Shown here: in pieces, positions 7,675-16,660 of the stretch
How positions within the stretch are numbered: position 1 is the stretch's first letter
Layout of the letters: each line of letters begins with the position of its first letter
Assembly (NCBI RefSeq): GCF_022346885.1
Contig: NZ_JAKRNK010000006.1
Location: forward strand, 186,001-250,000
DNA length: 64,000 nucleotides
Reading direction: 5' to 3'
Source: Paenibacillus sp. ACRRX
GTDB taxonomy: Bacteria > Bacillota > Bacilli > Paenibacillales > Paenibacillaceae
Notes under the pieces: model-generated
What the model was told of the DNA's origin: nothing
Databases searched by the model: none
What the model saw: only the letters and a program-made list of their open reading frames with translations
Translations under genes and position numbers: made by a program

Positions 7675-9015
7675 TTATTTAGAAGATGCAGATTTGGTTT
7701 TGACGTGCTCTCCAATCTCTACCTTTACATCTTCGATCTTGTTTTTCCCATCGAGCAGCTTACTTGGCTTACCCTTTAGGAAATAGTCAAAGAAATCCAA
7801 TGTATATGCATTAATACTGCTGTGAGTACGATACACGGTCTGTATTCTAGCAGCATCATTCGGTACAGATGGATAGGTAATTAACGGAGTGTCTGAAAAT
7901 GTACTATGGTCTGCATGACGGAATGATACGGAATAACTAGAGCGTACTGCCTGCTTATAGCGAGAAATCACATGTTTCAACATCTCGGTCATCTTCTTTT
8001 CATCCTTTCCTTGTGCTTGTGCAACCTGCTTAGGATCAGTACTTTCTAAATTTTTCAATCCGTCGTAGCCAGCATTCATCAGCATAAATGGACCTGGTAT
8101 TCCGCTCTCAGGAATCAATTTGCCAAAGAAGCCGCCGTCCATATTGATGCCAGCTTTTACACGATCATCCTGGAGCATCACTTGAGCAGCTGTAGCACCT
8201 CCGAATGAATGACCGAGCATTCCAACTCGACTCAGATCAGCCTGCTTCCAAATATGATAGCTTTTCTTCTCTGAAAGTTGTGCTAGGCGATCTAATACAA
8301 ACTGAATATCTTTCACCCATACTTTGGTGATTAATCGATCTAGGTAAGAGGTATTATCATCATTAGCGCCGTTGACTTTGACAACTTTTCCGTTAGGAAA
8401 TGTGGTTACTAACGAATTATATGTATGCTGAACACTTACAACGATGTAGCCTTGGCTTGCTAGTGGCTCTGCAATAAATCGATACGTATCATTAAGCAGC
8501 CCGAAGCCGTGTGATAAGATGAGTACCGGATATCTTTGTTCCGATTCAGCAATAGGTGCCTTGATCAAAGAATGAGTAGTAGATGAGAGCAAGGGTAAAA
8601 ATTGAGCAGCAGGGATTTTATAATAACCTTCATATGCTTTTGCCAATGATGTTGGATCCGTTGCATAAGGTTCGCGCTTATGAGAGGCGCTTGATGCGTT
8701 AGTAGGATACCAGACTTGAATCATCAGCTCACGATGATCCGACTTGTCTGCCGTAAATGTTTCCGGACGAGCTTTGTCTATCCAATGAAAACGATCTGTT
8801 CCCACTTTATATGGGCCTTTAAGGGCAGGGAATATTACAGCTGTCTGCTTAGACGAAGTCGTCGGAGCCTTAGATTGTTGGGTAGCAACTGCTGATTGTT
8901 GCTCTTTCTGGGATGGGCTGCTTCCAAATGCGTTTATTACGCTATTCCCGATAAACAATGAACACAGCATAATTGTCACTAAAAATTTACGTTTCCCGAT
9001 AAGCTTTACTTCCAT
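7675..9015 (-). CDS. Secreted alpha/beta hydrolase, PAF-acetylhydrolase/dienelactone-hydrolase-like
   Basis: 446 residues from the ATG at 9015, which has GGAG nine bases upstream. Frame-open sequence continues 51 codons further but has no good start. A signal or anchor segment lies near 10-32 and a Ser/Gln-rich linker follows. The nucleophile elbow GHSFGG has Ser270, the oxyanion region is LSHGFG (about 168-173), and the catalytic His is probably in RHADHSTF. The order fits platelet-activating-factor acetylhydrolase-type esterases, which cut short acyl esters outside the cell. It is a single-gene unit with its own terminator. Confidence 0.85.
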   Translation of the reverse strand: MEVKLIGKRKFLVTIMLCSLFIGNSVINAFGSSPSQKEQQSAVATQQSKAPTTSSKQTAVIFPALKGPYKVGTDRFHWIDKARPETFTADKSDHRELMIQVWYPTNASSASHKREPYATDPTSLAKAYEGYYKIPAAQFLPLLSSTTHSLIKAPIAESEQRYPVLILSHGFGLLNDTYRFIAEPLASQGYIVVSVQHTYNSLVTTFPNGKVVKVNGANDDNTSYLDRLITKVWVKDIQFVLDRLAQLSEKKSYHIWKQADLSRVGMLGHSFGGATAAQVMLQDDRVKAGINMDGGFFGKLIPESGIPGPFMLMNAGYDGLKNLESTDPKQVAQAQGKDEKKMTEMLKHVISRYKQAVRSSYSVSFRHADHSTFSDTPLITYPSVPNDAARIQTVYRTHSSINAYTLDFFDYFLKGKPSKLLDGKNKIEDVKVEIGEHVKTKSASSK

Positions 9016-9217
9016 AATGCAACTCTCCATTTCAACAATAGGTTTGTGTGAGTAAATACTTGCTTCCAATGCATTAGACTCTACTACAGCAAATTCCCCT
9101 TCATTGGCGGTAAATGTGCTGGAAGTCGAGATGGCTCTATTCCTAAGTGTCTTATGAAGTAGTCCCATTTCCTGCGGATAAATACGGTACTTCTAAGTTT
9201 CTAACATATATGTCGGA

Positions 9218-9345
9218 TGACAAGAAGATGAGGACATTACCGATTGTACGCTTTATGGCGTTCCTAATATGTTAAATCAATATTCATCGGGGATATAAAA
9301 ATATTCGGCAGCCTCGAAGCAGTTAATAAGTTCCACCTATCCTTG
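9218..9345 (+). pseudogene. IS4-type transposase N-terminal relic (dispersed repeat copy)
   Basis: The sequence reads DKKMRTLPIVRFMAF and then breaks up by frameshift. It matches, in reverse, the relic at 35137-35264 over about 130 bases. The first 19 bases, TGACAAGAAGATGAGGACA, are identical in both. The KKLRTLP-type start resembles the N-terminal region of IS4-family transposases. The assignment is provisional because both copies are damaged. Confidence 0.45.
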
Positions 9346-9659
9346 TCGTAGCAGGGAGGGGAACACGATTGAAAAAGAAATTTCAGAACCGCACAACGAC
9401 TTATTTAAATGAGTAGTTAAGAAAAAAATGAATGTTAATAGTAAATGGCATGGATCTATTGCGACGCGCTAGGTCCTTTTTACTTGTAATTACTTATTGA
9501 AGTCATTGAATTACTGAGATGAGAAAAAGAAAGAGCTTATTGCCATTTATGAAGATAGAGTGGCTGCTTATTCAACATTAAAGGAACGATTATCAGAAAG
9601 ATTCATCTTGGTTATGGGATTCCTGAGGAACCAGTGGAGAACAAAACGGAGAAAATGAA
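9346..9659. other. Intergenic stretch with decayed coding sequence
   Basis: No intact gene seen. Short open pieces on the plus strand (about 9370-9415 EKEISEPHNDLFK and 9517-9655 EKKKELIAIYEDRVAAY) are separated by stops and look like decayed coding DNA, perhaps continuing the transposase relic on the left. Confidence 0.3.
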
Positions 9660-9715
9660 AAGACGTCCTTTGCGGAGGAGCTACTGCTTTAGCAGTACCT
9701 TCTCCAGGGCGTCTT
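9660..9715 (-). terminator. Long hairpin, probable terminator of the acetyltransferase gene
   Basis: On the minus strand AAGACGCCCT...AGGACGTCTT forms the base of a 56-base hairpin with an inner stem TACTGC-TAAA-GCAGTA, followed by TTTCATTTTC. It lies 108 bases past the acetyltransferase stop. Confidence 0.55.
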
Positions 9716-9822
9716 CCTTCATGGTCACGGTCAGTATACCAATCCGCTAGGGATCGGGCTGAGACCACATGTAGGTTGTTGTTATATTTCTGAAAGCGAT
9801 AGAATCACCGATTGGCACCGAA

Positions 9823-10386
9823 CTAAAGGGCTTTTTTCAAAGAGCGGATGACTTTGCACGGATTGCCGACAGCCAAACTATCTGGCGGAATGTCCTTCGT
9901 AACGACACTGCCAGCCCCAATCACGCTGTTCGCTCCGATCGTCACGCCTGGCAGGACTATAGCGCCTGCACAGATCCATACATTATCACCGATATTGACT
10001 GGATGTGTGTATTCCAATCCCGCTATCCGTTGCTCTACATCCATAGCATGTTCTTCCGTTATAAGGCAGACGTTGGGTGCAATAAATACGTTGTTACCAA
10101 TTGTAATTTCCCCGCTGTCCATGAGCTTGCAGTTAGCATTGAGAAAAAAATTATCTCCTACCGTGGTATTATACCCATAAGTACAGAAAAGGGGCTGCTC
10201 TACAACGCAATTATCTCCGGTCTTTCCCAGCAGCCCGCGAATGGCGATCTCTCGTGCCTCGCGGTCTAGCGGGTGTATATTGTTATATTCGTATAACTTG
10301 TTCACGGTATCAGCACGGTCAGCGACAAGCTCAGGATCGCCAGGTTGGTATAACATACCAGCATGCGATTTTTCTTTTTCGTTCAT
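9823..10386 (-). CDS. Maltose/galactoside O-acetyltransferase-like protein
   Basis: 187 residues from the ATG at 10386, preceded by AGGAG; seven in-frame codons upstream are probably not translated. The N-terminal Mac helical domain begins with GMLYQPGDPELVADR. A left-handed beta-helix of hexapeptide repeats follows, with the catalytic His in EEHAMD and the C-terminal GAGSVVTKDIP and AVGNPCKVIR signatures. This is the Maa/LacA/NodL family, which acetylates sugar hydroxyls with acetyl-CoA. The sugar acceptor cannot be told. Monocistronic. Confidence 0.92.
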   Translation of the reverse strand: MNEKEKSHAGMLYQPGDPELVADRADTVNKLYEYNNIHPLDREAREIAIRGLLGKTGDNCVVEQPLFCTYGYNTTVGDNFFLNANCKLMDSGEITIGNNVFIAPNVCLITEEHAMDVEQRIAGLEYTHPVNIGDNVWICAGAIVLPGVTIGANSVIGAGSVVTKDIPPDSLAVGNPCKVIRSLKKAL

Positions 10387-10599
10387 AACATCAACTCCTA
10401 TATTCATAACAGCAAAGGTATTGTAATATAAGGGATGATAAGATACAACTATAATATTGCGCCATTGGCATCATCAAGATCGTGAGACAGAGATGGCCGG
10501 ATGTGGCTCCGTTATATGCTTCTACAAACCATGATTGACCATTGTATCTGGTCAATAAGGTTACACCCTCTTTTATTGTTCATCTCCTCTTAGTACCAC

Positions 10600-10901
10600 C
10601 CTGAACCTCTTTTTGCAAACGTAGGATAGACTTGGCGCACTTGATAATACTTCGATCTCTCAGCGCATCCCGTAAATCCGAATGGTCTCTTGGGCGTCAA
10701 AGTTAGATCGGTGGAATGGTTCGTGAGCACTCGTTCTTCTTGAAACGATGACAACCAAACACAACCGTCACCACGATGCCGGGGCAAGCTCGAAAACCCG
10801 TAGTCATACGTCACAACGTCCCGAACAGTAAGGCGCCGCCGCTACCACAGACTTGCCCTTGCCGTGGCTGACGATTTTGATACTATTTGATAGATAGCCA
10901 T
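10600..10901 (-). pseudogene. MobA/MobL-type relaxase relic
   Basis: Minus-strand reading gives MAIYQ, then after a frameshift SIKIVSHGKGKSVVAAAPY, then scattered frames. Intact MobA/MobL relaxases begin MAIYHLSVKIVSRG-x-G-x-SAVAAAAYRSG, so this is a degraded N-terminal piece of one. Several stops and frameshifts follow, and the metal-binding His cluster is not present. It marks past insertion of a mobilisable element next to the SUKH-type gene. Confidence 0.6.
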
Positions 10902-11008
10902 GGTCGCGCTCCTTTCCATGCCAATCTGCACAATGATTTTCTGTGATATTTAATAACAAGTTCGCGTTTGCTATACTGATAGCAAATAGCTGGTTTTGGG
11001 AGGATAGT

Positions 11009-11710
11009 ATGAACGAATTAAAGCAAATTGAACAGAAGTACAATTTTACATACCCGAAATTATATAGACAGTTGTATTTAGACGGTATGTTGGATTCGGG
11101 TGGAGAATATGGGCAGGATTGGTACGAAAAGTATTATGCTAAATTAGCCCAAAACCCGCCTATGCTGTTTTTCGGCTTTGACTTTGAGTTGCTAAAATGG
11201 AACAGAATCGTTGAAGAAATCGAAGCATTCAAAGACCCCGACGATTATCGTCAGACGAAACCAGAGTTTCAGTTTGTTCCATTTGGTCGACAAAAAAGCG
11301 GAGATTTGTATGTGTTCCAATTTGATAAACAAAACGGTGAGGATGTACCTATTACGTTGATTTATCACGATGATATTACCGCTGTTGTTTTGGCGAAAAA
11401 TTTACAGGATTTTATTTTTAGGGACTTGCTTGAAGATTTAACGAATATGAAGTATTCCAATACAGCAAGTGGCGATTTGAAAGTCAATTCTGCCAACATA
11501 TTAAGAACACACCGAAAGTATTTGAAGCATAGTCAAGTTGCAAAGTTGGAAGAAATATATGGTAGAGATGTTTTTGAATACATAGAAACGACCTCAACGG
11601 GGCGCGAGCTGCCACTGGAAGGGTTAATCTCAAACGATGAATTAAAACAAGTGTTAAAACAGGAGATTAGTTTCGACGCGCTCGACAACGAGTTTGAGTA
11701 TTGCAATTAA
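11009..11710 (+). CDS. SMI1/KNR4 (SUKH) family protein
   Basis: 233 residues from the ATG with GGGAGG six bases upstream; 22 in-frame codons before it lack a site. The N-terminal part has KYNFTYPKLYRQLY, PPMLFFGFDFELL and, further on, FVPFGRQKSGDLYVFQFD and PITLIYHDD, the SUKH-1 pattern of a short helix, a GD-type loop and beta strands. SUKH proteins are often immunity proteins for polymorphic or contact-dependent toxins; no toxin is adjacent. It is followed by a strong terminator and preceded by a relaxase relic, so it may have arrived with mobile DNA. Confidence 0.8.
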   Translation: MNELKQIEQKYNFTYPKLYRQLYLDGMLDSGGEYGQDWYEKYYAKLAQNPPMLFFGFDFELLKWNRIVEEIEAFKDPDDYRQTKPEFQFVPFGRQKSGDLYVFQFDKQNGEDVPITLIYHDDITAVVLAKNLQDFIFRDLLEDLTNMKYSNTASGDLKVNSANILRTHRKYLKHSQVAKLEEIYGRDVFEYIETTSTGRELPLEGLISNDELKQVLKQEISFDALDNEFEYCN

Positions 11711-11721
11711 TAGACACGCAC

Positions 11722-11757
11722 AAGACGTCAGCACATCTACGGGCTGACGTCTTTTTG
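11722..11757 (+). terminator. Intrinsic terminator of the SUKH-type gene
   Basis: AAGACGTCAGC pairs with GCTGACGTCTT around an 11-base loop and is followed by TTTT. Confidence 0.9.
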
Positions 11758-12339
11758 TCTCTTCGATTTGGTTTTCTGAATTATCCATACCCCATAGTTC
11801 AGATGTTTTGCATTCCCCCCAGATATTGCAAAAATTGACCGCTTCCACACAGCAAAGCGTTCTTCGTTAAATGTTCATTCTCTAAGTAACGGGGAGCAAT
11901 TCATTAATATTGATTCGAAGAAACCGGAACGTTTTATGATGTCATTTTATTGGGATTCCAACGATACCTTGCTTCAAAGCTATATATAAATGGAAATTTC
12001 TAACGAGACGTAATATTAAATCGGTTATTATGGAGTATTAGTATCTATTGTATTTTACCCTAAACGAGATGCCTAAGTTTAGGTTTCATCATTTAAAAAA
12101 CCAACAGGAAGTTCACCTCTGAAAAGAGTAGCAGAACATATTTATACGAAGCTCAATATAGAGATAATGTATAAAATGGGACATTGAAGTCACCAGGGAG
12201 GGGCCCGATCCTGCATGTTTTTTATGCTTCGAACGATAATGTTCGTGATCAGTGCCTTCGCACAGAAAGATTCATGTAAGTTCTTTGTTTACCCCGATGC
12301 GCTATGAATAATTTTTTTGAAGTTTTTCGAGAAATAATT
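11758..12339. other. Gene-poor stretch between the SUKH gene and the ECF operon
   Basis: No intact gene. A plus-strand piece (about 11868-11988, reading HSLSNGEQFINIDSKKPERF) ends at a stop and looks like a decayed C-terminus of unknown origin. Around 12070-12190 a reading LKRVAEHIYTKLNIEIMYK is also open but not recognised. Confidence 0.3.
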
Positions 12340-12356
12340 GAACCGAAATCCGGTTC
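12340..12356 (+). promoter_or_regulatory. Inverted repeat in the ECF sigma promoter region
   Basis: GAACCG-AAATC-CGGTTC lies 45 bases before the sigma gene start. TTGAACC could act as an ECF-type -35 with CGCCTTA about 16 bases on, giving an autoregulated promoter. The assignment is tentative. Confidence 0.4.
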
Positions 12357-12401
12357 TTTACGCCTTATCTATATAGAGACAAATGTGAGAGGGGAGACAT
12401 C

Positions 12402-12971
12402 ATGGAAGTGGAAAACGAACAGCGGCTAATGGATGAGATTAGGCAGGGGAATAAAGACGCTTTCCGGACGTTGGTGAATCCGGTGATTCCGAAGGCTTAT
12501 CGGACCGCATATATGATGCTGCAATCCAAGCCGTTGGCGGAGGAAGCGGTACAGAACGCACTAATTGAATTGTATTCGACGATCGTGAGCGGCAAAGAAA
12601 TTAACAAACTTCATGGTTGGTTTAGTCGGTTGCTAGCTAACCGGGCGATTGATATCGCGAGGAAAGAGCAAGGGAATAAAATTACCGTTGATATCGATGG
12701 CATGGAGATCCAGGACGCAGCTTCTACACCACTTGAAAATTTGCTCATGAAGGAACAGTCGGAGCGGCTGTTCGAGTCGATAATTACATTGGAGTTGCAT
12801 CAGCGGATCGTTGTCGTGTTGTATTATTTTCAGGAACTAAAGATTGAGGAGATCGCCACTCTTCTAGACATAAAAGAAGGTACGGTCAAGTCCCGACTAT
12901 ATCATGCCAGACTAAAACTCAGCGCTGTGCTTCAACGGGCGCAAGGGCAGGCAAAGGAGCTGACGATATGA
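12402..12971 (+). CDS. ECF-type RNA polymerase sigma factor
   Basis: 189 residues. Region 2 spans about 12-85 (AYRTAYMMLQSKPLAEEAVQ, GWFSRLLANRAIDIAR) and region 4 about 120-175 (LELHQRIVVVLYYFQELKIE-type, DIKEGTVKSRLYHARLKL). The length and lack of region 3 fit the ECF group, SigX/SigV-like. GAGAGGGGAGA precedes the ATG. It overlaps by four bases (ATGA) with the membrane anti-sigma gene, which is the usual arrangement for a factor held inactive at the membrane. Confidence 0.93.
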   Translation: MEVENEQRLMDEIRQGNKDAFRTLVNPVIPKAYRTAYMMLQSKPLAEEAVQNALIELYSTIVSGKEINKLHGWFSRLLANRAIDIARKEQGNKITVDIDGMEIQDAASTPLENLLMKEQSERLFESIITLELHQRIVVVLYYFQELKIEEIATLLDIKEGTVKSRLYHARLKLSAVLQRAQGQAKELTI

Positions 12972-14521
12972 GTAGAGAATGTGATACGGATTTGAAAGCA
13001 GGCTTAGCGCAAGCGCTGGCAACGATTCCGGTACCCCAATCATTGTTTCAATTCGCGGAGGAACTGCCCGGCAAATTCGATCGAGGCGAACTGGAGCTGG
13101 ATGGAAATTCGAAGATTGAATCGCAACCGATTGGATCTAGACGGTCCAAGCGACAGAAGATTCCTGTCGTCTTCAAAGGCACGGCAGCGGCGGTGATCTT
13201 AGTGGTAACGTTCTTTGCAGGTGTGACCATGTCTCCTGCTTTTGCTTCGCTCGTCAGAGGTGTGCCTGGCATCGATATCGCTATCGATTGGCTGAAGCAT
13301 ATACGGGAGCAAGACGGTGTCCAGACGGCGATGAACCACGACTACATACCGATCGATCCGGTGACGATGAAGAGAGACGGCACGATCATTACGATCAGCG
13401 ACATCTATCTGACAGAAGAGGAGCTGCTGTTCAAAAGCTTCATTCAGACTGACTCATTCGATTTAACCGATGAGAGCAGTCCGGTATCGATTTGGATTTC
13501 TCCCCTCAATACCTTAGCTGGTCAAGGATCGACGACCTCTTCGTCTGTCATCACGGCAGCCGATGGCAGCGGGAAACCGGTGCTTCATGAAACGTATAAG
13601 TATCAGTTGTCCGATGGCGTTGTTAAGCAGTTTTTAGTGCAGGGCACCGAACTTGAGCTAGAGGTTACCAAAAGAACTTTTATCGATGAGGGACGTAGAT
13701 TAGATATACAGCAAATGGGGATTATGAAAGTGTCGATTCAGCCTGACAAGCTGCTGCACAATAAAGTGTTAGAGCCGAAGCAGTCGCTGCCTATTGGTGA
13801 TTCTGATCTCAAGGAACTGAGCTTGGAAAAGTTGACAATTCAACCGACGACGATGAATCTGATTTTGAAAGGGCCTGAGGGATGGTATTACGAATTTCCG
13901 AGAGACGATGAGACTGCCCCGTATTTGAAGGACGATCAAGGCCGGGAGTATCGGTACGATCCTTCAGGCTCCGGTCTATTGTATTATGAGGGCGGACAAC
14001 TGCAATTGCCGTTCTCATCGTCCGTTTATTTCGAACCGAATGTCCGTTCATTGACGCTTCATATTGGAAGTCTCCGGGTAGGCGAATTCGAGCCAAGCGA
14101 AAAGCTGGATTTGCCTTTAAACGGCGAAAATCCGCGTACGATACATTTTAAAAATAAGGAAATCGTTATCGAGGGGGCGGACTACTTGCCTGAAGGGTAT
14201 CTGCATTTGAAGATCAAAAAAGACAGTCCCGAACAGAAGAGGCTGGAGGGCGTATCTTTTGGCATTGCTCAGGAGGAGAATCTTACAGAGAAATTCGATA
14301 ATGAAGGAACCGAAGCTTACGATGCTTACAGGAAAAAACAAAGAGAGGACATGAAGTCCTTCCATGTGAACGGCTTCGGCATCGCCGAGGATAACCGCAA
14401 GTCGGAACATCTGAACGTCTATATTCCAGCGCCCAAGCTAGACCAGTATACGCTCACACTGTCCCGAACCGGAGATTCCATTACGGTGAACCGTGACTAT
14501 ACGGTTTCGTTGAAACCTTGA
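12968..14521 (+). CDS. Membrane anti-sigma factor with large DUF4179-type extracellular domain
   Basis: 517 residues. A cytoplasmic N-terminal region of about 60 residues precedes one transmembrane helix (about 63-85, VVFKGTAAAVILVVTFFAG), then an extracellular domain of about 430 residues. The stretch after the helix (SPAFASLVRGVPGIDIAIDW) is typical of DUF4179 proteins, with a DUF5643-like C-terminal part. It overlaps the sigma gene by ATGA. By family it should bind and silence the sigma factor until an envelope signal triggers release. Its long extracellular part is probably the sensor. Confidence 0.88.
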   Translation: MSRECDTDLKAGLAQALATIPVPQSLFQFAEELPGKFDRGELELDGNSKIESQPIGSRRSKRQKIPVVFKGTAAAVILVVTFFAGVTMSPAFASLVRGVPGIDIAIDWLKHIREQDGVQTAMNHDYIPIDPVTMKRDGTIITISDIYLTEEELLFKSFIQTDSFDLTDESSPVSIWISPLNTLAGQGSTTSSSVITAADGSGKPVLHETYKYQLSDGVVKQFLVQGTELELEVTKRTFIDEGRRLDIQQMGIMKVSIQPDKLLHNKVLEPKQSLPIGDSDLKELSLEKLTIQPTTMNLILKGPEGWYYEFPRDDETAPYLKDDQGREYRYDPSGSGLLYYEGGQLQLPFSSSVYFEPNVRSLTLHIGSLRVGEFEPSEKLDLPLNGENPRTIHFKNKEIVIEGADYLPEGYLHLKIKKDSPEQKRLEGVSFGIAQEENLTEKFDNEGTEAYDAYRKKQREDMKSFHVNGFGIAEDNRKSEHLNVYIPAPKLDQYTLTLSRTGDSITVNRDYTVSLKP

Positions 14522-14541
14522 TCAGCAAGGCCTAAATCAGA

Positions 14542-14568
14542 AACACGCCTTCAATGGCGTGTTTTTTT
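14542..14568 (+). terminator. Intrinsic terminator of the sigma/anti-sigma operon
   Basis: AACACGCC-TTCAAT-GGCGTGTT is a perfect hairpin followed by TTTTT, 20 bases past the stop. Confidence 0.93.
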
Positions 14569-14748
14569 GCTATCACATATTTGAATCAATTTTATAAGAA
14601 GAAAGATACTGCAAATAAAATCGCTAAGGTTCAACAAGTTATAAGGAAAAGTAAGGAGGAAGAAGGAAAACCAAGAAATGAAGAGTTAATAACGCAGCAC
14701 GAAGAAATTGATGCAATAGATAAAGCCAGAGAGTTGCTTTTTAGTTAG
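14569..14748 (+). pseudogene. Short charged coding fragment, unknown
   Basis: An open stretch reading about 50 residues of a Lys/Glu-rich helix (KKKDTANKIAKVQQ, EEIDAIDKARELLFS) ends at 14748. It begins inside the preceding terminator and has no start codon with a ribosome binding site, so it is probably the C-terminal end of a lost gene. Confidence 0.3.
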
Positions 14749-14849
14749 GCTAAAGGTGTTTTGTTATTATAAACTTTACACAATCATGCCACATTACTAT
14801 ATCCTCCCTTATAGATTGTCCCATAACCGTACTACACGCAAGGCATATG

Positions 14850-15003
14850 CGCCTCTATTGCGTAACATCCCACTGTTTCTACTTGCGCTCGGCGGTTGTT
14901 GATACTGAATTTCTTTCAAAATATCTCTCATTGAATAAAACTGATATACTATTGATAAATGAGGTACTGTGTTGTACGATGTATATGCAAGAGGAGGTGT
15001 GAA
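14850..15003 (+). repeat. Diverged copy of the PadR promoter region (copy A)
   Basis: The stretch from CCTCTATTGCGTAACAT to AGGAGG closely matches 16534-16656, the upstream region of the PadR gene. Both hold ATACTATTGATAAAT-like or ACTATTGATAAAT and the same 14-mer GTACTGTGTTGTAC (here 14964-14977), whose GTAC ends are palindromic. Downstream of this copy lies an ABC ATPase relic rather than padR. Confidence 0.75.
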
Positions 15004-15016
15004 AGGCGGAAAAGAT

Positions 15017-15172
15017 ATGACGAATATATGAAAAAATAAACCAGTTAACAAAGTATTTTAAGGAAAAGAAATAATTTCAGTGATGTTCAAAAAGAGTACT
15101 GTACCTTTCTTAGAACGAAATAGTGTTGGGAAAACAACAGTTAGGAAGATAATTACAAACTTACAATATTAA
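15017..15172 (+). pseudogene. ABC transporter ATPase N-terminal relic
   Basis: Reading across frameshifts gives MTNI, KINQLTKYFKEKK, ISVMFKKSTV, then FLERNSVGKTTVRKIITNL. This follows the start of a typical drug- or bacitracin-type ABC ATPase (LKINQLTKYF, FLGPNGAGKTTT-IRMITNL), with the Walker A reduced to NSVGKTT. The piece is broken by at least two stops and is cut off at 15172. Its promoter copy suggests it once belonged to a PadR-controlled transporter operon. Confidence 0.6.
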
Positions 15173-15191
15173 TAGAGAAGAGGAATACCTT

Positions 15192-16361
15192 TTGAAAATA
15201 CGTAGTCAAATTACATTTGCAAGTCTGGCCCTTCTAATAACTGGAAGCTTCCTGCTATACACATCGCCAACCTCAATTGTAAAAGCAGAGCCCACTCAAA
15301 ATGTATCTAGTTCCTTACAAACAACCACTCAACGATCTCATAATTCCGTCAAGCAAGCAATGCAGGATACATTGCAACTTGGATTCCCGGGGATACTTGC
15401 TAAAACTTCTGAGGGTGGAAAAACGTGGGGTTATGCCACTGGGGTAGCGAATCTGAGCACAAAGAAACCAATGGAAACAGATTTTCGCTTTCGAATTGGA
15501 AGTGTAACGAAGACGTTTACCGCAACGGTTGTACTTCAATTAGCTGGAGAGAACCGCTTGAATCTAGACGACTCCATCGAAAAGTGGTTGCCTGGTGTCA
15601 TTGAAGGAAACGGATATAATGGTAAACAGATCACCATCCGGCAGATATTGAACCATACAAGTGGTATCGCTGAATACTCAAGATTCAAAGGCGCTGATTT
15701 TATGGATACAAAAAAATCGTATACGGCTGAAGAAATAGTGAAGATGGGGATTTCTCTGCCCCCAGACTTTGTCCCAGGAAAGGGCTGGTCTTATTCAAAC
15801 ACAGGATACGTATTACTGGGTATTCTTATTGAAAAATTAACCGGAAACAGCTACGCAGAAGAGATTGAAAATCGAATTATTGAACCGCTTGAATTGTCGA
15901 ATACATTCCTACCTGGAAATTCAAGCGTTATACCAGGAACCAAGCATGCTCGGGGATATTCCCAACCAGACGAAGCAAGTGAGATAAAAGATGTTACACA
16001 TTATAATCCAAGTGCAGGTAGCTCAGCTGGAGATATGATTTCTACTGCAGACGACTTAAATAAATTCTTCTCTTCCTTGCTCGGTGGCAAACTACTGAAG
16101 GAGCAGCAATTAAAACAAATGCTAACTACAGTTCCTGTAGGAAGAGCAGGAATCGATAGATATGGTCTTGGAATCTTTGAAACACAGCTTCCAAACAGTG
16201 TCTCGATATGGGGGCACACAGGTGGTATTCTAGGGTTTTCTACTTATGCTGGAGGTACACTTGGAGGCAAGCATACTTTGGTCGTAAGTCTGAACAGTTT
16301 GGGTAGAGATAACAGTCCTAATCCTTTTAATAATATTTTACTTGCTGAATTTAGCAAGTAG
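15192..16361 (+). CDS. Secreted serine hydrolase, class C beta-lactamase/DD-peptidase fold
   Basis: 389 residues starting at TTG (15192) with AGAAGAGG upstream. The signal peptide ends near residue 32 (IVKA). The catalytic motifs are Ser104-V-T-Lys107, Tyr201-S-Asn203 and HTGG (about 339). The length and order fit the beta-lactamase-family serine hydrolases (AmpC/DD-carboxypeptidase/EstB type), which act outside the cell on peptidoglycan peptides or esters. It follows the PadR-type promoter copy and an ABC ATPase relic, so its present promoter may be borrowed. Confidence 0.9.
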   Translation: MKIRSQITFASLALLITGSFLLYTSPTSIVKAEPTQNVSSSLQTTTQRSHNSVKQAMQDTLQLGFPGILAKTSEGGKTWGYATGVANLSTKKPMETDFRFRIGSVTKTFTATVVLQLAGENRLNLDDSIEKWLPGVIEGNGYNGKQITIRQILNHTSGIAEYSRFKGADFMDTKKSYTAEEIVKMGISLPPDFVPGKGWSYSNTGYVLLGILIEKLTGNSYAEEIENRIIEPLELSNTFLPGNSSVIPGTKHARGYSQPDEASEIKDVTHYNPSAGSSAGDMISTADDLNKFFSSLLGGKLLKEQQLKQMLTTVPVGRAGIDRYGLGIFETQLPNSVSIWGHTGGILGFSTYAGGTLGGKHTLVVSLNSLGRDNSPNPFNNILLAEFSK

Positions 16362-16533
16362 ACAGAAAGGGGAAGCGGAATATTATGTAATAGTTTTTAT
16401 AATTAAGAACATACCTTTCTGGTCCTAAAACCCAACTTACTAATATAAGATGAGTGATTATGGGATTAAGACGACAACTTTTTAAACCTTGCCCTTCTCA
16501 AAACACGCCTAGAAAGCCCGGGCAATATAAGAC

Positions 16534-16660
16534 GTTTTTGAGCCTCTATTGCGTAACATTGCCTGCTGTTTCTGCTTGCGTTCGACGGTTATTGGTACTG
16601 AATTTACTATTGATAAATACAGTACTGTGTTGTACGATATACATGCAGGAGGTACAGTAT
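16534..16660 (+). promoter_or_regulatory. PadR promoter/operator region (copy B)
   Basis: It contains GTACTGTGTTGTAC at 16622-16635 (GTAC-N6-GTAC) and the ribosome site AGGAGG at 16648-16653. The match with 14850-15003 includes sequence well upstream of the operator. PadR proteins usually bind such sites in their own promoter, so this is the likely autoregulatory operator. Confidence 0.65.

Noticed and set aside
7495-7786. Two overlapping plus-strand frames of 74-94 codons
   Set aside because: Both run through the terminator and end of the minus-strand hydrolase gene and have no ribosome site.
9568-9768. 66-codon minus-strand frame
   Set aside because: It has no ribosome site and runs through the probable terminator hairpin of the acetyltransferase gene; no family resemblance.
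12070-12190. Possible integrase fragment (RFHHL-like words)
   Set aside because: Only a few residues match the integrase signature, and the catalytic Arg/His/Tyr set cannot be placed.
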